DNA of 35,841 bases from Lolliginicoccus lacisalsi (GTDB lineage Bacteria > Actinomycetota > Actinomycetes > Mycobacteriales > Mycobacteriaceae), in contig NZ_JACYWE010000001.1 of the NCBI RefSeq assembly GCF_014841105.1, forward strand, positions 1-35,841, read 5' to 3'. The notes beneath the pieces are model-generated. The model ran no database searches. It saw nothing but the letters and a program-made list of their open reading frames with translations, and was not told the DNA's origin. A program made the translations under genes and the position numbers. Positions 7,919-15,947 of the stretch are shown here, piece by piece; position 1 is the first letter of the stretch, and every line of letters begins with the position of its first letter.

Positions 7919-8461
7919 ATGGCCTCCGGAACAACGATGCACAGCTTCACCGTCCAGCTCGCCGACGTCGATCGAGGCGTGTATCAGCAGCTCGAGCTCC
8001 GGCTCGCGCGGCATCCCTCAGAGACTGTCGCGTTCATGGTGACACGGCTGCTGGCGTACTGCCTGGAGTACCGGGAGGGCATCGTCTTCAGCGACGGTGG
8101 CGTGTCCTCCGCTGACGAGCCCGCGGTGCTGGTCCGCGACCTGACGGGGCGGCTGGTCCACTGGGTCGAGGTGGGCGCGCCCGATGCAGAGCGGGTCCAC
8201 CGCGGCAGCAAGCGTGCCGGTTCTGCTGCCATCTACACCCATCACGATCCGGCGCGGGTGCTGGCTCAATTGACGGGCAAGCGCATCCACCAGGCCGAGG
8301 AGGTCCCTGTCCACAGCTTCGACCGGGCATTCATCGACGCGGCCGCGTCGCTGATCGAGCGTCGCAACGTCCTGGCGTTGTCGATCACCGAGCAGCAGGT
8401 GTTCCTCGAGCTCAATGGCAGCGTGCTGGAGTCCCCGGTGATCGAGCACCGGCTCGCCTGA
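7919..8461 (+). CDS. YaeQ family protein
   Basis: A 180-residue YaeQ protein. The segment LARHPSETVAFMVTRLLAYC aligns with the family's conserved LARHPSET motif, followed by FSDGGVSSADEPAVLVRDL and the WVEVGAPDAERVHRGSKRA block. YaeQ proteins adopt a compact variant of the PD-(D/E)XK nuclease fold, but no nuclease activity is established for them and the role is unknown. The open frame extends to 7796, but that stretch overlaps the preceding hydrolase gene and has no YaeQ similarity; ATG 7919 gives the normal family length. It is followed by a TetR gene with its own strong promoter. Confidence 0.87.
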   Translation: MASGTTMHSFTVQLADVDRGVYQQLELRLARHPSETVAFMVTRLLAYCLEYREGIVFSDGGVSSADEPAVLVRDLTGRLVHWVEVGAPDAERVHRGSKRAGSAAIYTHHDPARVLAQLTGKRIHQAEEVPVHSFDRAFIDAAASLIERRNVLALSITEQQVFLELNGSVLESPVIEHRLA

Positions 8462-8484
8462 CGGGGGCTGCGCCCGGGCCACCG

Positions 8485-8513
8485 TTGACACGATGTAACA
8501 GTCTCTGTAGTTT
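8485..8513 (+). promoter_or_regulatory. Strong sigma-A type promoter of tetR-mpaB
   Basis: A consensus -35 box TTGACA (8485-8490), a 17-bp spacer and the -10 box TAGTTT (8508-8513), followed after 6 nt by ATG 8520. This is the clearest promoter in the window and predicts a leaderless transcript. ACAG-TCT-CTGT (8497-8507) is a short inverted repeat in the spacer just upstream of the -10, and GTT...AAC symmetry overlaps the -35; either could be the TetR autoregulatory site. Confidence 0.7.
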
Positions 8514-8519
8514 TGTTTC

Positions 8520-9155
8520 ATGGCGGGTCCGCGGTACGACGACACGGAGGAAGCGATCCTCGATGCGGCCCGCGCTCGGATCATGCAGGTCGGCATCCGG
8601 CGCAGCAGCATGGATGACATCGCCCGGCGGGCTGGCATAAACCGCGTCACCATCTACCGGAAGTTCGCGAAGAAGGACAGCCTTGTCGAGGCCGTGCTGG
8701 CGCGGGAGATCCAGCACCTGCTCGGCGAGCTCGCCGCAATCGTCGCCACCAACCAGACAGTCGAGCAGCGGATCGAGGACGCCGTCCTCCTCGTTCTCCG
8801 GCAGACCCACGAGCATCCGGTGGTGGTCAACCTCCTCGCCGTGGCACCGGAGGAGGTCCTCGAGTTCGTGACCGTGCGCGGCGAGCAAGGCGTCGCCCTG
8901 GGCATCGAGTACGTCGTTGCCGTGCTCGAGACCGCGCAATCGCTGAGCCTGATCGACACCTACGACCCACGCCCCATCGCCGAGCTCGTCGCGCGCCTGG
9001 CCCATTCGGTACTGCTCACGCCCCGGGGCGGCTTGCGCTTCGACGACGAGCAGCAAGCCCGCCACTTCGTGCGATCAGCCATCGTTCCGCTGGTCAAGCA
9101 TGGAATCCACGCGAAGGAAAGCACCAATGAACATCCCCGCCCGTCACCCGGATAA
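8520..9155 (+). CDS. TetR-family transcriptional regulator
   Basis: A 211-residue TetR regulator. Residues about 12-60 are the DNA-binding part: AILDAARARIMQVGIRRSSM, then IARRAGINRVTIYRKFAKKD, an almost ideal TetR recognition segment. The remainder is a helical sensor domain. The gene's 3' end overlaps the MpaB-type oxygenase gene by 29 nt in another frame, so translation of the two is coupled. It probably controls itself and the oxygenase through the promoter at 8485-8513. The ligand is unknown, perhaps a hydrophobic substrate of the oxygenase. Confidence 0.9.
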   Translation: MAGPRYDDTEEAILDAARARIMQVGIRRSSMDDIARRAGINRVTIYRKFAKKDSLVEAVLAREIQHLLGELAAIVATNQTVEQRIEDAVLLVLRQTHEHPVVVNLLAVAPEEVLEFVTVRGEQGVALGIEYVVAVLETAQSLSLIDTYDPRPIAELVARLAHSVLLTPRGGLRFDDEQQARHFVRSAIVPLVKHGIHAKESTNEHPRPSPG

Positions 9156-10332
9156 GCCCCGCGCGGTTCCCGGCCTCGCGCCCGTCGCGCTACTGCTGGG
9201 CCTCGGCAAGCCATCGCCGCACGAGTGGGATGAGCTCGGCACCGCGTTGCTGCGCGGCGATCCCATGATGGACGAGCTCGTCGAGTGGATGGTGAGCGAG
9301 GGCAAGGGCTCGCGGCCACTGTTCGAGCAAGCGCTGCGCTCCGGCGTCGATTCGATCCCCGGCGCGCCCGCGCCGCTCCGCGAGTTCTTCGCCCACTACG
9401 AGGCCGACCCGCCCTGGCTGGACCGGGACAAGATCCGGCTGGGCGAGAAGGTGCTCCAGCGCGGCGGCCTCGATGGCTTCTACCTGGCCAGGGATGTCTC
9501 GCTGATGGGCGGCTACCTCGCGTCGGGATTCAACCAGACCCTGCTGCGCACCTGGGCGCTGGAGAAAGGATCCGCGCAGCGCTTCGCCGAGACCGCCCAG
9601 TGGGCGCTCGATGTCACCTCCCCCGGAGGCATGGACCTCCGCGGGCCCGGCTACCAGTCGACGCTGCACGTGCGTCTGATCCACAGCTATGTCCGCCGAC
9701 ATGTCGCCGCCATGCCTGACTGGCGCACCGAGGACTGGGGCATCCCGATCAATCAGACCGACATGGCCGCTACCCTCGTGGGCGCGCTCATCGCGCCGAG
9801 CCTCGGCGCGGCCGCCCTCGGCATCCTCGCCACACCGCGCGAGCTCGACGCCGCCATCCACGTCACGCGGTATGTGGGCTGGCTGATGGGCGTCGAGGAC
9901 CAGTGGCTGCCACGCTCCTTCCGCGACGGGGTGCGCGTGCTCTATCCCACCCTGATGGCCATCACGAATCCCGACGACACCTCGATGCGCCTGGCCCGGC
10001 CCATGGCCCGCGAGCCGCTCGGCTGGCACTATTCCAGCCTCGGATCGATTCGCGGCCGCATCGCCTGGGCGCAGCACCTCTCCCTCGCGACAGCGTTCCT
10101 CGGCCCCGAAGCCATGCGGCAGCTCGGCCTGTTCGGCTACATGCCACCCTGGTATCCCGCGCTGCGGCTACCGATCAACCTCGCTCGCCACCTATCCGCG
10201 CGAATCGTTCCCGGCGCCCGCGACAAGCTTTCCCGGGATGGCCGCAGCGACCAGATCGCTTTCCTGCGCACCCTCACCGGACGCGACGGCGCGTCGATCG
10301 GGGCGTCCGCGCACGTATCGCACGCTGCGTGA
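9127..10332 (+). CDS. MpaB/latex-clearing-protein-type oxygenase (DUF2236)
   Basis: A 401-residue member of the DUF2236 family, which includes mycophenolic-acid enzyme MpaB and the rubber oxygenase Lcp. Characterised members are oxygenases; Lcp binds one b-type haem. Typical features are an N-terminal helix region, FNQTLLRTW at about 140, and the HVRLIHSYVRRH segment whose His is the likely haem ligand, followed by INQTDMAATLVGA. No signal peptide is seen, unlike secreted Lcp, so an intracellular substrate is more likely. ATG 9127 follows an AAGGAAA site; an in-frame start at 9100 lies deeper inside the TetR gene. Co-transcribed with the TetR regulator. Confidence 0.85.
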   Translation: MNIPARHPDKPRAVPGLAPVALLLGLGKPSPHEWDELGTALLRGDPMMDELVEWMVSEGKGSRPLFEQALRSGVDSIPGAPAPLREFFAHYEADPPWLDRDKIRLGEKVLQRGGLDGFYLARDVSLMGGYLASGFNQTLLRTWALEKGSAQRFAETAQWALDVTSPGGMDLRGPGYQSTLHVRLIHSYVRRHVAAMPDWRTEDWGIPINQTDMAATLVGALIAPSLGAAALGILATPRELDAAIHVTRYVGWLMGVEDQWLPRSFRDGVRVLYPTLMAITNPDDTSMRLARPMAREPLGWHYSSLGSIRGRIAWAQHLSLATAFLGPEAMRQLGLFGYMPPWYPALRLPINLARHLSARIVPGARDKLSRDGRSDQIAFLRTLTGRDGASIGASAHVSHAA

Positions 10333-10373
10333 CAACCGGGCAGGCGCACTGACCGACGGTGAGAACCGAGGTG

Positions 10374-10420
10374 TTCCGACAATCGGAAACAGGGCCGAGA
10401 ATGTCGGTAATCCATAACCG
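10374..10420. promoter_or_regulatory. Two palindromes before the small secreted protein gene
   Basis: TTCCGA-CAA-TCGGAA (10374-10388) is a perfect 6-bp inverted repeat. CGGTAATCCATAACCG (10405-10420) is a second dyad with 12 of 16 matching bases and a relatively AT-rich centre that may hold the -10 box. They lie between the MpaB stop and the next start. They are probably operators; a short terminator role for the first is possible but it lacks a T-run. Confidence 0.35.
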
Positions 10421-10435
10421 TCCTGCGCAGGATTG

Positions 10436-10879
10436 ATGCATGCTGATGTGATGGACATCACTGCACTTGATCGGGCTGCGCGTCGCGGCGCCGGGATCGG
10501 TATTCCGCTCGCTGCATTGCTCGGCGCCGGTGTCGTGGGCGCCGCAGCGCAAGTCACCGGCGACGTGACCTTCAGTACCTCACCAGGCACTCTCGAGGTC
10601 CAGTTCGTCACTATCGATCCCTCGGACACTGCCTGCGTTGCCAAGCTGCGGGACGGTGTTGACTCCTTCATCGTCCTTCAGCAAGAGACCGCAGTGCTCG
10701 ACGCGGAAGGCAACGGCACGGTCGCGTTCACGGGGCTGGACCCGGGCGTCTACTGGGCCGACGGGACCTGCGGCAATGACGTCTTCGAGCTGCAGCAGCT
10801 CGAGGTCCCGGCCAATGGCGGCACCGGATCTCTTGATCTGCTGCTGGAGCTGTTCGACGGGATCTTTGGGAGCTCGTGA
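10436..10879 (+). CDS. Small predicted secreted protein of unknown function
   Basis: A 147-residue protein I do not recognise. Residues about 18-42 form a hydrophobic stretch with a likely signal-peptidase site in the VVGAAAQ region. The mature part is acidic and rich in short beta-type segments (LEVQFVTIDPSD, GNGTVAFTGLDPGVYWADGT). It has two Cys (near ACVAK and GTCGND), which could form a disulfide. The C-terminus is a hydrophobic acidic tail, LDLLLELFDGIFGSS. The layout resembles small cell-envelope proteins with one immunoglobulin-like or prealbumin-like domain. ATG 10436 has a weak GCAGGA site; ATG 10451 is also possible. Its tail ends FGSS, loosely like the FGSLGS end of the glycine-rich protein at the left edge. 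Confidence 0.7.
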   Translation: MHADVMDITALDRAARRGAGIGIPLAALLGAGVVGAAAQVTGDVTFSTSPGTLEVQFVTIDPSDTACVAKLRDGVDSFIVLQQETAVLDAEGNGTVAFTGLDPGVYWADGTCGNDVFELQQLEVPANGGTGSLDLLLELFDGIFGSS

Positions 10880-10948
10880 GAGCCCGCGCGGCCGCTGATC
10901 GCCCGACTCGGGGTGGGCTAGCAGGGCACGAGGCTTGCCGATGATGGT

Positions 10949-12034
10949 CTAGCGTTGCTGATCGCGAAACCGGTACAGCGCCCGGATGTCCCGGGCAATC
11001 GCCTTGCGCTGCTTGCTCCGCTTTCTGGACTTGCGTGAACCCCCCCGGCTTGCGGCCCATTCGCTCTCGCGCAGGAGCTTGCGGTAGCGATCGAGCCTGC
11101 GGGCATCGAGCTCGCCAGCAGCGATGGCCGCCAGTACCGCGCACCCCGGTTCGCTGCGGTGGGTGCAGTCGCGGAACGAGCAGGAGGATGCCCGCTCCTC
11201 GATGTCGGAGAACACCTGCTCGACGCCGTCAGTGGCATCCTGAATGCCGATGCCGCGCAGGCCGGGGGTGTCGATGAGCGCCCCGCCACCCGGCAGCGGC
11301 ACGAGCTCACGATGCACGGTCGTGTGGCGCCCTTTCCCGTCGGCGCGGCGAACCTCATTGGTGCCCATGTGATCGTGCCCAAGCAGCGCATTGGCCAAGG
11401 TGGACTTCCCAGCACCGGAGGGACCGAGCAACACGGCGGTGCCTGTGATGCATTCGGCGAGGAGGTCGATGCCCTCGCCTGTTGCGGCGCTGGTGGTCAC
11501 GATGTCCGCCCCTGCGGCGACAGCCTCCACGATGGCCAGTTCCATCGTGGGGTCGTCAGCGAGATCTACCTTGGTGAGCGCGACCACGGGCCTGGCGCCA
11601 CTGCTCCAGGCCAGGGCGAGCAGCCGCTCGATGCGACCACTCCTGATGGGCATGGCGAGCGAGACCACGATGACGACCGTGTCGATGTTCACGGCCAGGA
11701 CCTGCTGGCGGGACGTGCGATCCGCGGTGGCCCGGGTGATCGCGCTGCGGCGTGGCAGCAAAGCCACGAGCTCGGGCTCGGGGCCGGGTCGCAGGGCCGC
11801 CCAGTCCCCCGTGCACACCATGTGCTCGGGATCGTCGCTGGCCACGGCCTTGCTTGAGGCGCGGACGGGGCCTGCTTCGGTGATGGTATCGCAGCGGCCG
11901 CGATCAACCCGTGACACGCGGGCGGGCACCAGGCCAGCGGCGGCGTGCTCAGCGAACTGCGCGGCACGCGCATCGTCCCAGCCGAGTGCCGACAGGCGTG
12001 AGGACGGGGTCGGGAAGTCGGGTGATGGTTGCAC
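10949..12034 (-). CDS. rsgA: Ribosome small-subunit-dependent GTPase A
   Basis: A 361-residue circularly permuted GTPase that acts late in 30S subunit assembly. The motifs occur in the permuted order typical of RsgA: G4 TKVD at 154-157, G1 GPSGAGKS at 204-211, G3 DTPG at 255-258. An N-terminal OB-fold-like region occupies about 35-105. The C-terminal zinc site is complete: Cys285, Cys290, His292 and Cys298. The last 30 residues are very basic (Lys/Arg-rich), fit for rRNA contact. GTG 12034 has an AAGGG site upstream. It is a stand-alone gene between a convergent small secreted protein and the des operon. Confidence 0.95.
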   Translation of the reverse strand: MQPSPDFPTPSSRLSALGWDDARAAQFAEHAAAGLVPARVSRVDRGRCDTITEAGPVRASSKAVASDDPEHMVCTGDWAALRPGPEPELVALLPRRSAITRATADRTSRQQVLAVNIDTVVIVVSLAMPIRSGRIERLLALAWSSGARPVVALTKVDLADDPTMELAIVEAVAAGADIVTTSAATGEGIDLLAECITGTAVLLGPSGAGKSTLANALLGHDHMGTNEVRRADGKGRHTTVHRELVPLPGGGALIDTPGLRGIGIQDATDGVEQVFSDIEERASSCSFRDCTHRSEPGCAVLAAIAAGELDARRLDRYRKLLRESEWAASRGGSRKSRKRSKQRKAIARDIRALYRFRDQQR

Positions 12035-12340
12035 GATGAGACCCTTGGTGAGAGGGACCCCGTTGCTCAGCCGGAATTGACCTGGCTCCAGCGGTAGCGA
12101 TGAAACCAGGGCGAGGCCGCGAGCGGCCCACGGGCGTCGGTCAGATCGGGGCCCGGGAGGACTGGCTGTTCCGGGCGCTGCGCGCGGCAGCGATCCTCAC
12201 CGCAATCATGAATCGGCCTTCCCTTCCAGCGAACTCTCCACGACAACCCGAAGCTATCACTCGACGGGAAGCCCGTCCACGCATTTTCAAGCTCAAGCGT
12301 CCTGTATCCGGAGGACTTCTATCGCTTTCGGGGCAGGGGG
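12035..12340. other. Intergenic region between desD end and rsgA start
   Basis: No convincing gene here; the short open frames crossing it look like background. It should hold the rsgA promoter, though I could not place a clear -10/-35 pair. It contains a perfect 6-bp hairpin at 12263-12277 and a weaker one, GTCCT/AGGAC, at 12299-12316. Both lie downstream of desD and could help end the des transcript. Confidence 0.5.
12263..12277. terminator. Short perfect hairpin downstream of desD
   Basis: GACGGG-AAG-CCCGTC is a GC-rich perfect 6-bp stem with a 3-nt loop, about 64 nt past the desD stop in the direction of transcription. No T-run follows on the minus strand, which is common for actinobacterial terminators, so the call is tentative. 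Confidence 0.3.
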
Positions 12341-14122
12341 CTATCGGTGCCGCGCGATCGGGTTGGCCAGGGTTCCGGCGAACATGAGCGAGCTCGCCTG
12401 ATCGGCGATGTTCACCATCTCGAGGGTATTGCGCAGTTGCAGACGGTTGAGGCAGCTGTGGCGGAACTCGTCGCGGAAGAAGCCCCAGCGCTCGGCGACC
12501 GCAGCGAGCTCGGGATGGTCCGCGGCGTGCCCGGCCACTGCTTCGGCGACCAGGCTCCAGAACGCGGTTTCCGCCATGACGCCGTCGGCGTCGAGGAGCG
12601 CTGAGAGGTAGCGCAGGAACCCGTCGAAGATGTCGGTGTGCAGCGCGAGCGACTTGTAGTCCTCGGGCACGTCGGCCCGGATGCGCTCCACCTCGGGGGG
12701 CAGCGGAAGATCCCCGATCACGGCAGTTTCCTCGCCGATATCCTTCAGGAACACGCGAGCAGGCACATGATCCTGGAGAACCAGCACGATGTTCTCCCCG
12801 TGCGGCATGCAGACGAGCTCATAGGCGAGCATGCAGTGGATCAGCGGCCGGACGTAGGCACGGAGGTAGCGGCGGACCCATTCGGTGGCATCCCCGCCGG
12901 ACGCGTTGATCATCGCCGTTACCAGCGCGTTTCCATCGGCGTCACGGTGGATGAGCGAGGCCATGGTGGCGAGCCTCTCGCCGGGGGCGATCCTGGGAAC
13001 GGGGCTTTCCCGCCATAGCGCCGCGATCATTTTCTGGAACGGTGAACGGTCGGGCAACTGGTGGTAGGCGTCGCCGGTGTAGCCGATCGCGGCGAGCTCC
13101 CGCAGCACGGAGAACCCGCAGGAGCGCAGTTCGTCATCGGAAGCGACAAGGTCGGCGACCCAGTCGTTGATGGCCGGTGTTGCTTTCATGTACCTCGGGG
13201 ACAGCCCCCGCATGAAGCCCATGTTCTGGATCGACAGGGCCGTCTTCACGTAGTGGCGCTCGGGCTGGCTCAGGTTGAAGAAGGTGCGGATCGACTGCTG
13301 CGCCTGGTAGCTGTCCGGCCCCTCGCCCAGGTAGACGATGCCGCGGCGGGCGATGTCGGGGGCGAAGGTCACGGCCACCTTGTTGCGCCATTGCCAAGGG
13401 TGAACGGGCAGGTACAGGTAGTCCGCCGCGTCGAGGGCCAGGTCGGCGAGCACACCGGCAAAGCGCAGGAGGGTCTCCTCCCCCAGCTCCCCGGCGTAGA
13501 GCTCGTGCTCCTCGACGCCCGTGCCCAGCGACAGGTGTGCATCGCTGCGGCGCACCGCGATCCAGACCAGATGAACGGCGCTTCCTGCTTCGGGCGCGTA
13601 GGCGACATAGTCGTCGGCACCGAACCCGATGCGGCCGTTGTTGGCGACGAACGCCGGGTGCCCCTCGGTCATCGCGGCCTCGATCTCCTGGTAGCCGGCA
13701 GTGAGCAGCTGCTCGACCGGGCGGTCGCCGCGGGCGTGCTTCCAGCACGACGACGCGAGGGTGCTCGCGATCTCCTCGAGGTAGGTCGGCAGCAGCGCGG
13801 GCGGGATGCCGAGTTGCTCGGCGAACTCGGCGATGAAGGCTTGCGCGTCGATCGCCTGCGCCGCGCCGCCCGCTGCGCGCTCGATCGATAGTGGATCGAG
13901 GACCCAGTGCTCGAGCTGGAAGCGCCTGGCCGCGAACGTGTAGACCGATCGCGGGCCCGCCAGCCGGAAGCTGCCCGGGGCCACCTCCTCCGGCGCGAGC
14001 AGGCGCTCGTGGGAGAACTCGGCGATGGCCTTCGCGACGAGGGCGCGGTGGGCCCGGTCGACGTTCTGCGGGTTCAGGTGCGCGATGGCATGGTGGGCGC
14101 CTGTGGCGAGTGTCGTGGTCAT
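12341..14122 (-). CDS. desD: NIS siderophore synthetase (IucA/IucC family, DesD-like)
   Basis: A 593-residue NRPS-independent siderophore synthetase. These enzymes adenylate a carboxylate with ATP and join it to an amine. DesD uses N-hydroxy-N-succinyl-cadaverine units and oligomerises or cyclises them to desferrioxamine. Visible family motifs are TEGHPAF near 151-158, NNGRIGF at 161-167 and PVHPWQW at 239-245, plus CMPHGENIVLVLQ in the FhuF-like C-terminal part. Length fits DesD. Its ATG overlaps the desC stop by 4 nt (ATGA), making it the last gene of a tightly coupled operon. The product class (hydroxamate) follows from its neighbours; exact ring or chain length cannot be read. Confidence 0.92.
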   Translation of the reverse strand: MTTTLATGAHHAIAHLNPQNVDRAHRALVAKAIAEFSHERLLAPEEVAPGSFRLAGPRSVYTFAARRFQLEHWVLDPLSIERAAGGAAQAIDAQAFIAEFAEQLGIPPALLPTYLEEIASTLASSCWKHARGDRPVEQLLTAGYQEIEAAMTEGHPAFVANNGRIGFGADDYVAYAPEAGSAVHLVWIAVRRSDAHLSLGTGVEEHELYAGELGEETLLRFAGVLADLALDAADYLYLPVHPWQWRNKVAVTFAPDIARRGIVYLGEGPDSYQAQQSIRTFFNLSQPERHYVKTALSIQNMGFMRGLSPRYMKATPAINDWVADLVASDDELRSCGFSVLRELAAIGYTGDAYHQLPDRSPFQKMIAALWRESPVPRIAPGERLATMASLIHRDADGNALVTAMINASGGDATEWVRRYLRAYVRPLIHCMLAYELVCMPHGENIVLVLQDHVPARVFLKDIGEETAVIGDLPLPPEVERIRADVPEDYKSLALHTDIFDGFLRYLSALLDADGVMAETAFWSLVAEAVAGHAADHPELAAVAERWGFFRDEFRHSCLNRLQLRNTLEMVNIADQASSLMFAGTLANPIARHR

Positions 14123-14664
14123 CGGTGTGCTCCCAGGGGTGAGTCGGCGAACGCGTCGCGGGTGCAGAATGACAGCGCGGAGGTCTTGGTCGGCATCTCG
14201 ATCTGGCGGACGATGGTGAAGCCGGCTTCCTTGTTAAGCCTGGCGATGCGGAGATTTCGGATGTCCGGCTCGACCACGACGCGAGCGACCGCGGGGTCGG
14301 CGAAGCAATGCTGCATCACCGCGCGGAACACCTCGCGCGTGAATCCCGGCCGGGGGTGTGCTGGTGGTGCGACGAGCACATGCATGCCGAGATCGCCGTC
14401 CTCGATCTCGGGCACACCGACGAGCTCGCGATAGCGCGGGTTGTAGGTCTCGACGATGAACTCGGGACGGCCATCGACGAAGCCAAGCCGTGCGTGGTGA
14501 TGTGGATCGTCGTTGATCCGCTGGAACTGTGCTTCCACATCCTCGACGGTGGCGTCCTGCATCTCCCAGTACACCGACCTTGGGTGGGTGAGCCATTGGT
14601 GCAGCAGCGGCGCGTCGCGCTGCGGATCGATCGGCGCGATAGCCAGGTTCGCCCGGGCGGTCAT
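14119..14664 (-). CDS. desC: Siderophore acyl-CoA N-acyltransferase (DesC/AlcB-like GNAT)
   Basis: A 181-residue GNAT-fold acyltransferase of the siderophore branch (IucB/RhbD/AlcB/MbtK type). It acylates the hydroxylamine made by the DesB-type enzyme; in desferrioxamine synthesis the donor is succinyl-CoA or acetyl-CoA. The EMQDATVEDVEAQF and VEPDIRNLRIARLNKEAGF segments match the family's N-terminal region and the acyl-CoA-binding C-terminal helix. A GAGGAG site lies 5 nt before the ATG. It overlaps the preceding and following genes by 4 nt each. Confidence 0.9.
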   Translation of the reverse strand: MTARANLAIAPIDPQRDAPLLHQWLTHPRSVYWEMQDATVEDVEAQFQRINDDPHHHARLGFVDGRPEFIVETYNPRYRELVGVPEIEDGDLGMHVLVAPPAHPRPGFTREVFRAVMQHCFADPAVARVVVEPDIRNLRIARLNKEAGFTIVRQIEMPTKTSALSFCTRDAFADSPLGAHR

Positions 14665-15947
14665 CGCGCTCCTCTCGCGGTGCGGAAGCGATCAGGAACG
14701 CCGAACTCCTGGAACGCGATCCGCTTCTCGATGGGGTACGCCTCGCGGCCGAGCATCGCGGCGAGGATCACCGAGTTGCGGTAGGCGGCCATGCCCAGGT
14801 CCGGGGCGACGAACCCGTGGGTGTGCTCCTCGGCGTTCTGCACGAAGATCTCGCGGCCGTGCGTGTCGACGGCGTAGGTGGGCGAGGCAATCACGCGATC
14901 GCGGTCGTCCCAGCGGATCCGGTCGGCGATGCCGGTAAGGAAGCTCGGCGCCTGCGCGCGGTATCCGGTAGCGAGCACGAGCGCTTCGGTGCGCATCGTG
15001 AATTCCTCGTCCTGCTCCATGTGGTGCAGCTCGAGCACGATCTCATCGCCACTGCGCCGCGCTCCGGTGAGCGTGGTGGCGGTGAGCAGCGTGGTGTCCG
15101 TGCCGCCATTGGCCTCGCGCGTGTAGAGCGCGTCGAAGATCTCGTTGATGGTGTCGCTGCTGATGCCCTTGTACAGCGGCTTCTGCTCGCGCAGGAGGCG
15201 CTCCCGGGTCTCGGGGCCGAGTCCCTGGAAGTAGGTGGTGTACTCGGGCGAGGTCATCTCCAGGGTGAGCTTGGTGTACTCCATCGGGAAGAACCGCGGC
15301 GACCGGGTCACCCAGTTCAGGGCGTACCCGTGGTCGTCGATCCCTGCTAGCAGATCGGCGTAGACCTCGGCGGCGCTCTGGCCGCTGCCGACGAGGGTGA
15401 TGGACGAGGCTTGCTGGAGCTCTCGCTTGCGCGCCAGGTAGTCGGCGGTGTGCGTGACCAGGCCGCCGAGCTCGCGGGCGAACTCTGGCAGGTACGGGGT
15501 GGTGCCCACGCCAAGGACAAGGCGGCGCGCCCGGAACTGCGCACCGGTGGCGGTCCGCACCGTGTAGCCCTCCCCATCGTGCTCGATAGCCACCACGTGC
15601 TGGCCGAAGCGCACCGATGACAGCCGCTGGGCCGCCCACCGGCAGTACTGGTTGTACTCGCTGCGCAGGACGAAGAAGCTCTCCCTGATATAGAACGAGT
15701 ACAGGCGGCCGGTGTCCTTGAGGAAGCTCAGGAACGAGTAGGGCGAGGCCGGGTCGGCCATCGTCACGAGGTCGGCGAGGAACGGCACTTGCAGGGTGGC
15801 ATCGGTGAGCATCATCCCCGAATGCCAGTCGAAGTCATCGCGGGCCTCGAGGAACAACCCGTCGATCTCGTCGATCGGCTCGGCGAGGCAGGCGAGCCCG
15901 AGGTTGAATGGTCCGAGCCCGATGCCGATGAAGTCGTAGGTCCTCAT
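14661..15947 (-). CDS. desB: Lysine/cadaverine N-monooxygenase (IucD/DesB family)
   Basis: A 428-residue flavin-dependent N-hydroxylase that turns a primary amine (lysine in IucD, cadaverine in DesB) into a hydroxylamine using FAD, NADPH and oxygen. FAD-binding GIGLGPFNL is at 8-16, the substrate-side motif WHSGMML at 41-47, the NADPH site VGSGQSAAEV at 186-195, and the late ATGYR motif precedes the C-terminal FAD contact region. The upstream decarboxylase argues for cadaverine (or another diamine) rather than lysine as substrate. The start ATG overlaps the desA stop by 4 nt. Confidence 0.93.
   Translation of the reverse strand: MRTYDFIGIGLGPFNLGLACLAEPIDEIDGLFLEARDDFDWHSGMMLTDATLQVPFLADLVTMADPASPYSFLSFLKDTGRLYSFYIRESFFVLRSEYNQYCRWAAQRLSSVRFGQHVVAIEHDGEGYTVRTATGAQFRARRLVLGVGTTPYLPEFARELGGLVTHTADYLARKRELQQASSITLVGSGQSAAEVYADLLAGIDDHGYALNWVTRSPRFFPMEYTKLTLEMTSPEYTTYFQGLGPETRERLLREQKPLYKGISSDTINEIFDALYTREANGGTDTTLLTATTLTGARRSGDEIVLELHHMEQDEEFTMRTEALVLATGYRAQAPSFLTGIADRIRWDDRDRVIASPTYAVDTHGREIFVQNAEEHTHGFVAPDLGMAAYRNSVILAAMLGREAYPIEKRIAFQEFGVPDRFRTARGAR

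Noticed and set aside
12100-12387. Open frame between rsgA and desD
   Set aside because: It runs into the 3' end of desD on the opposite strand and shows no domain.
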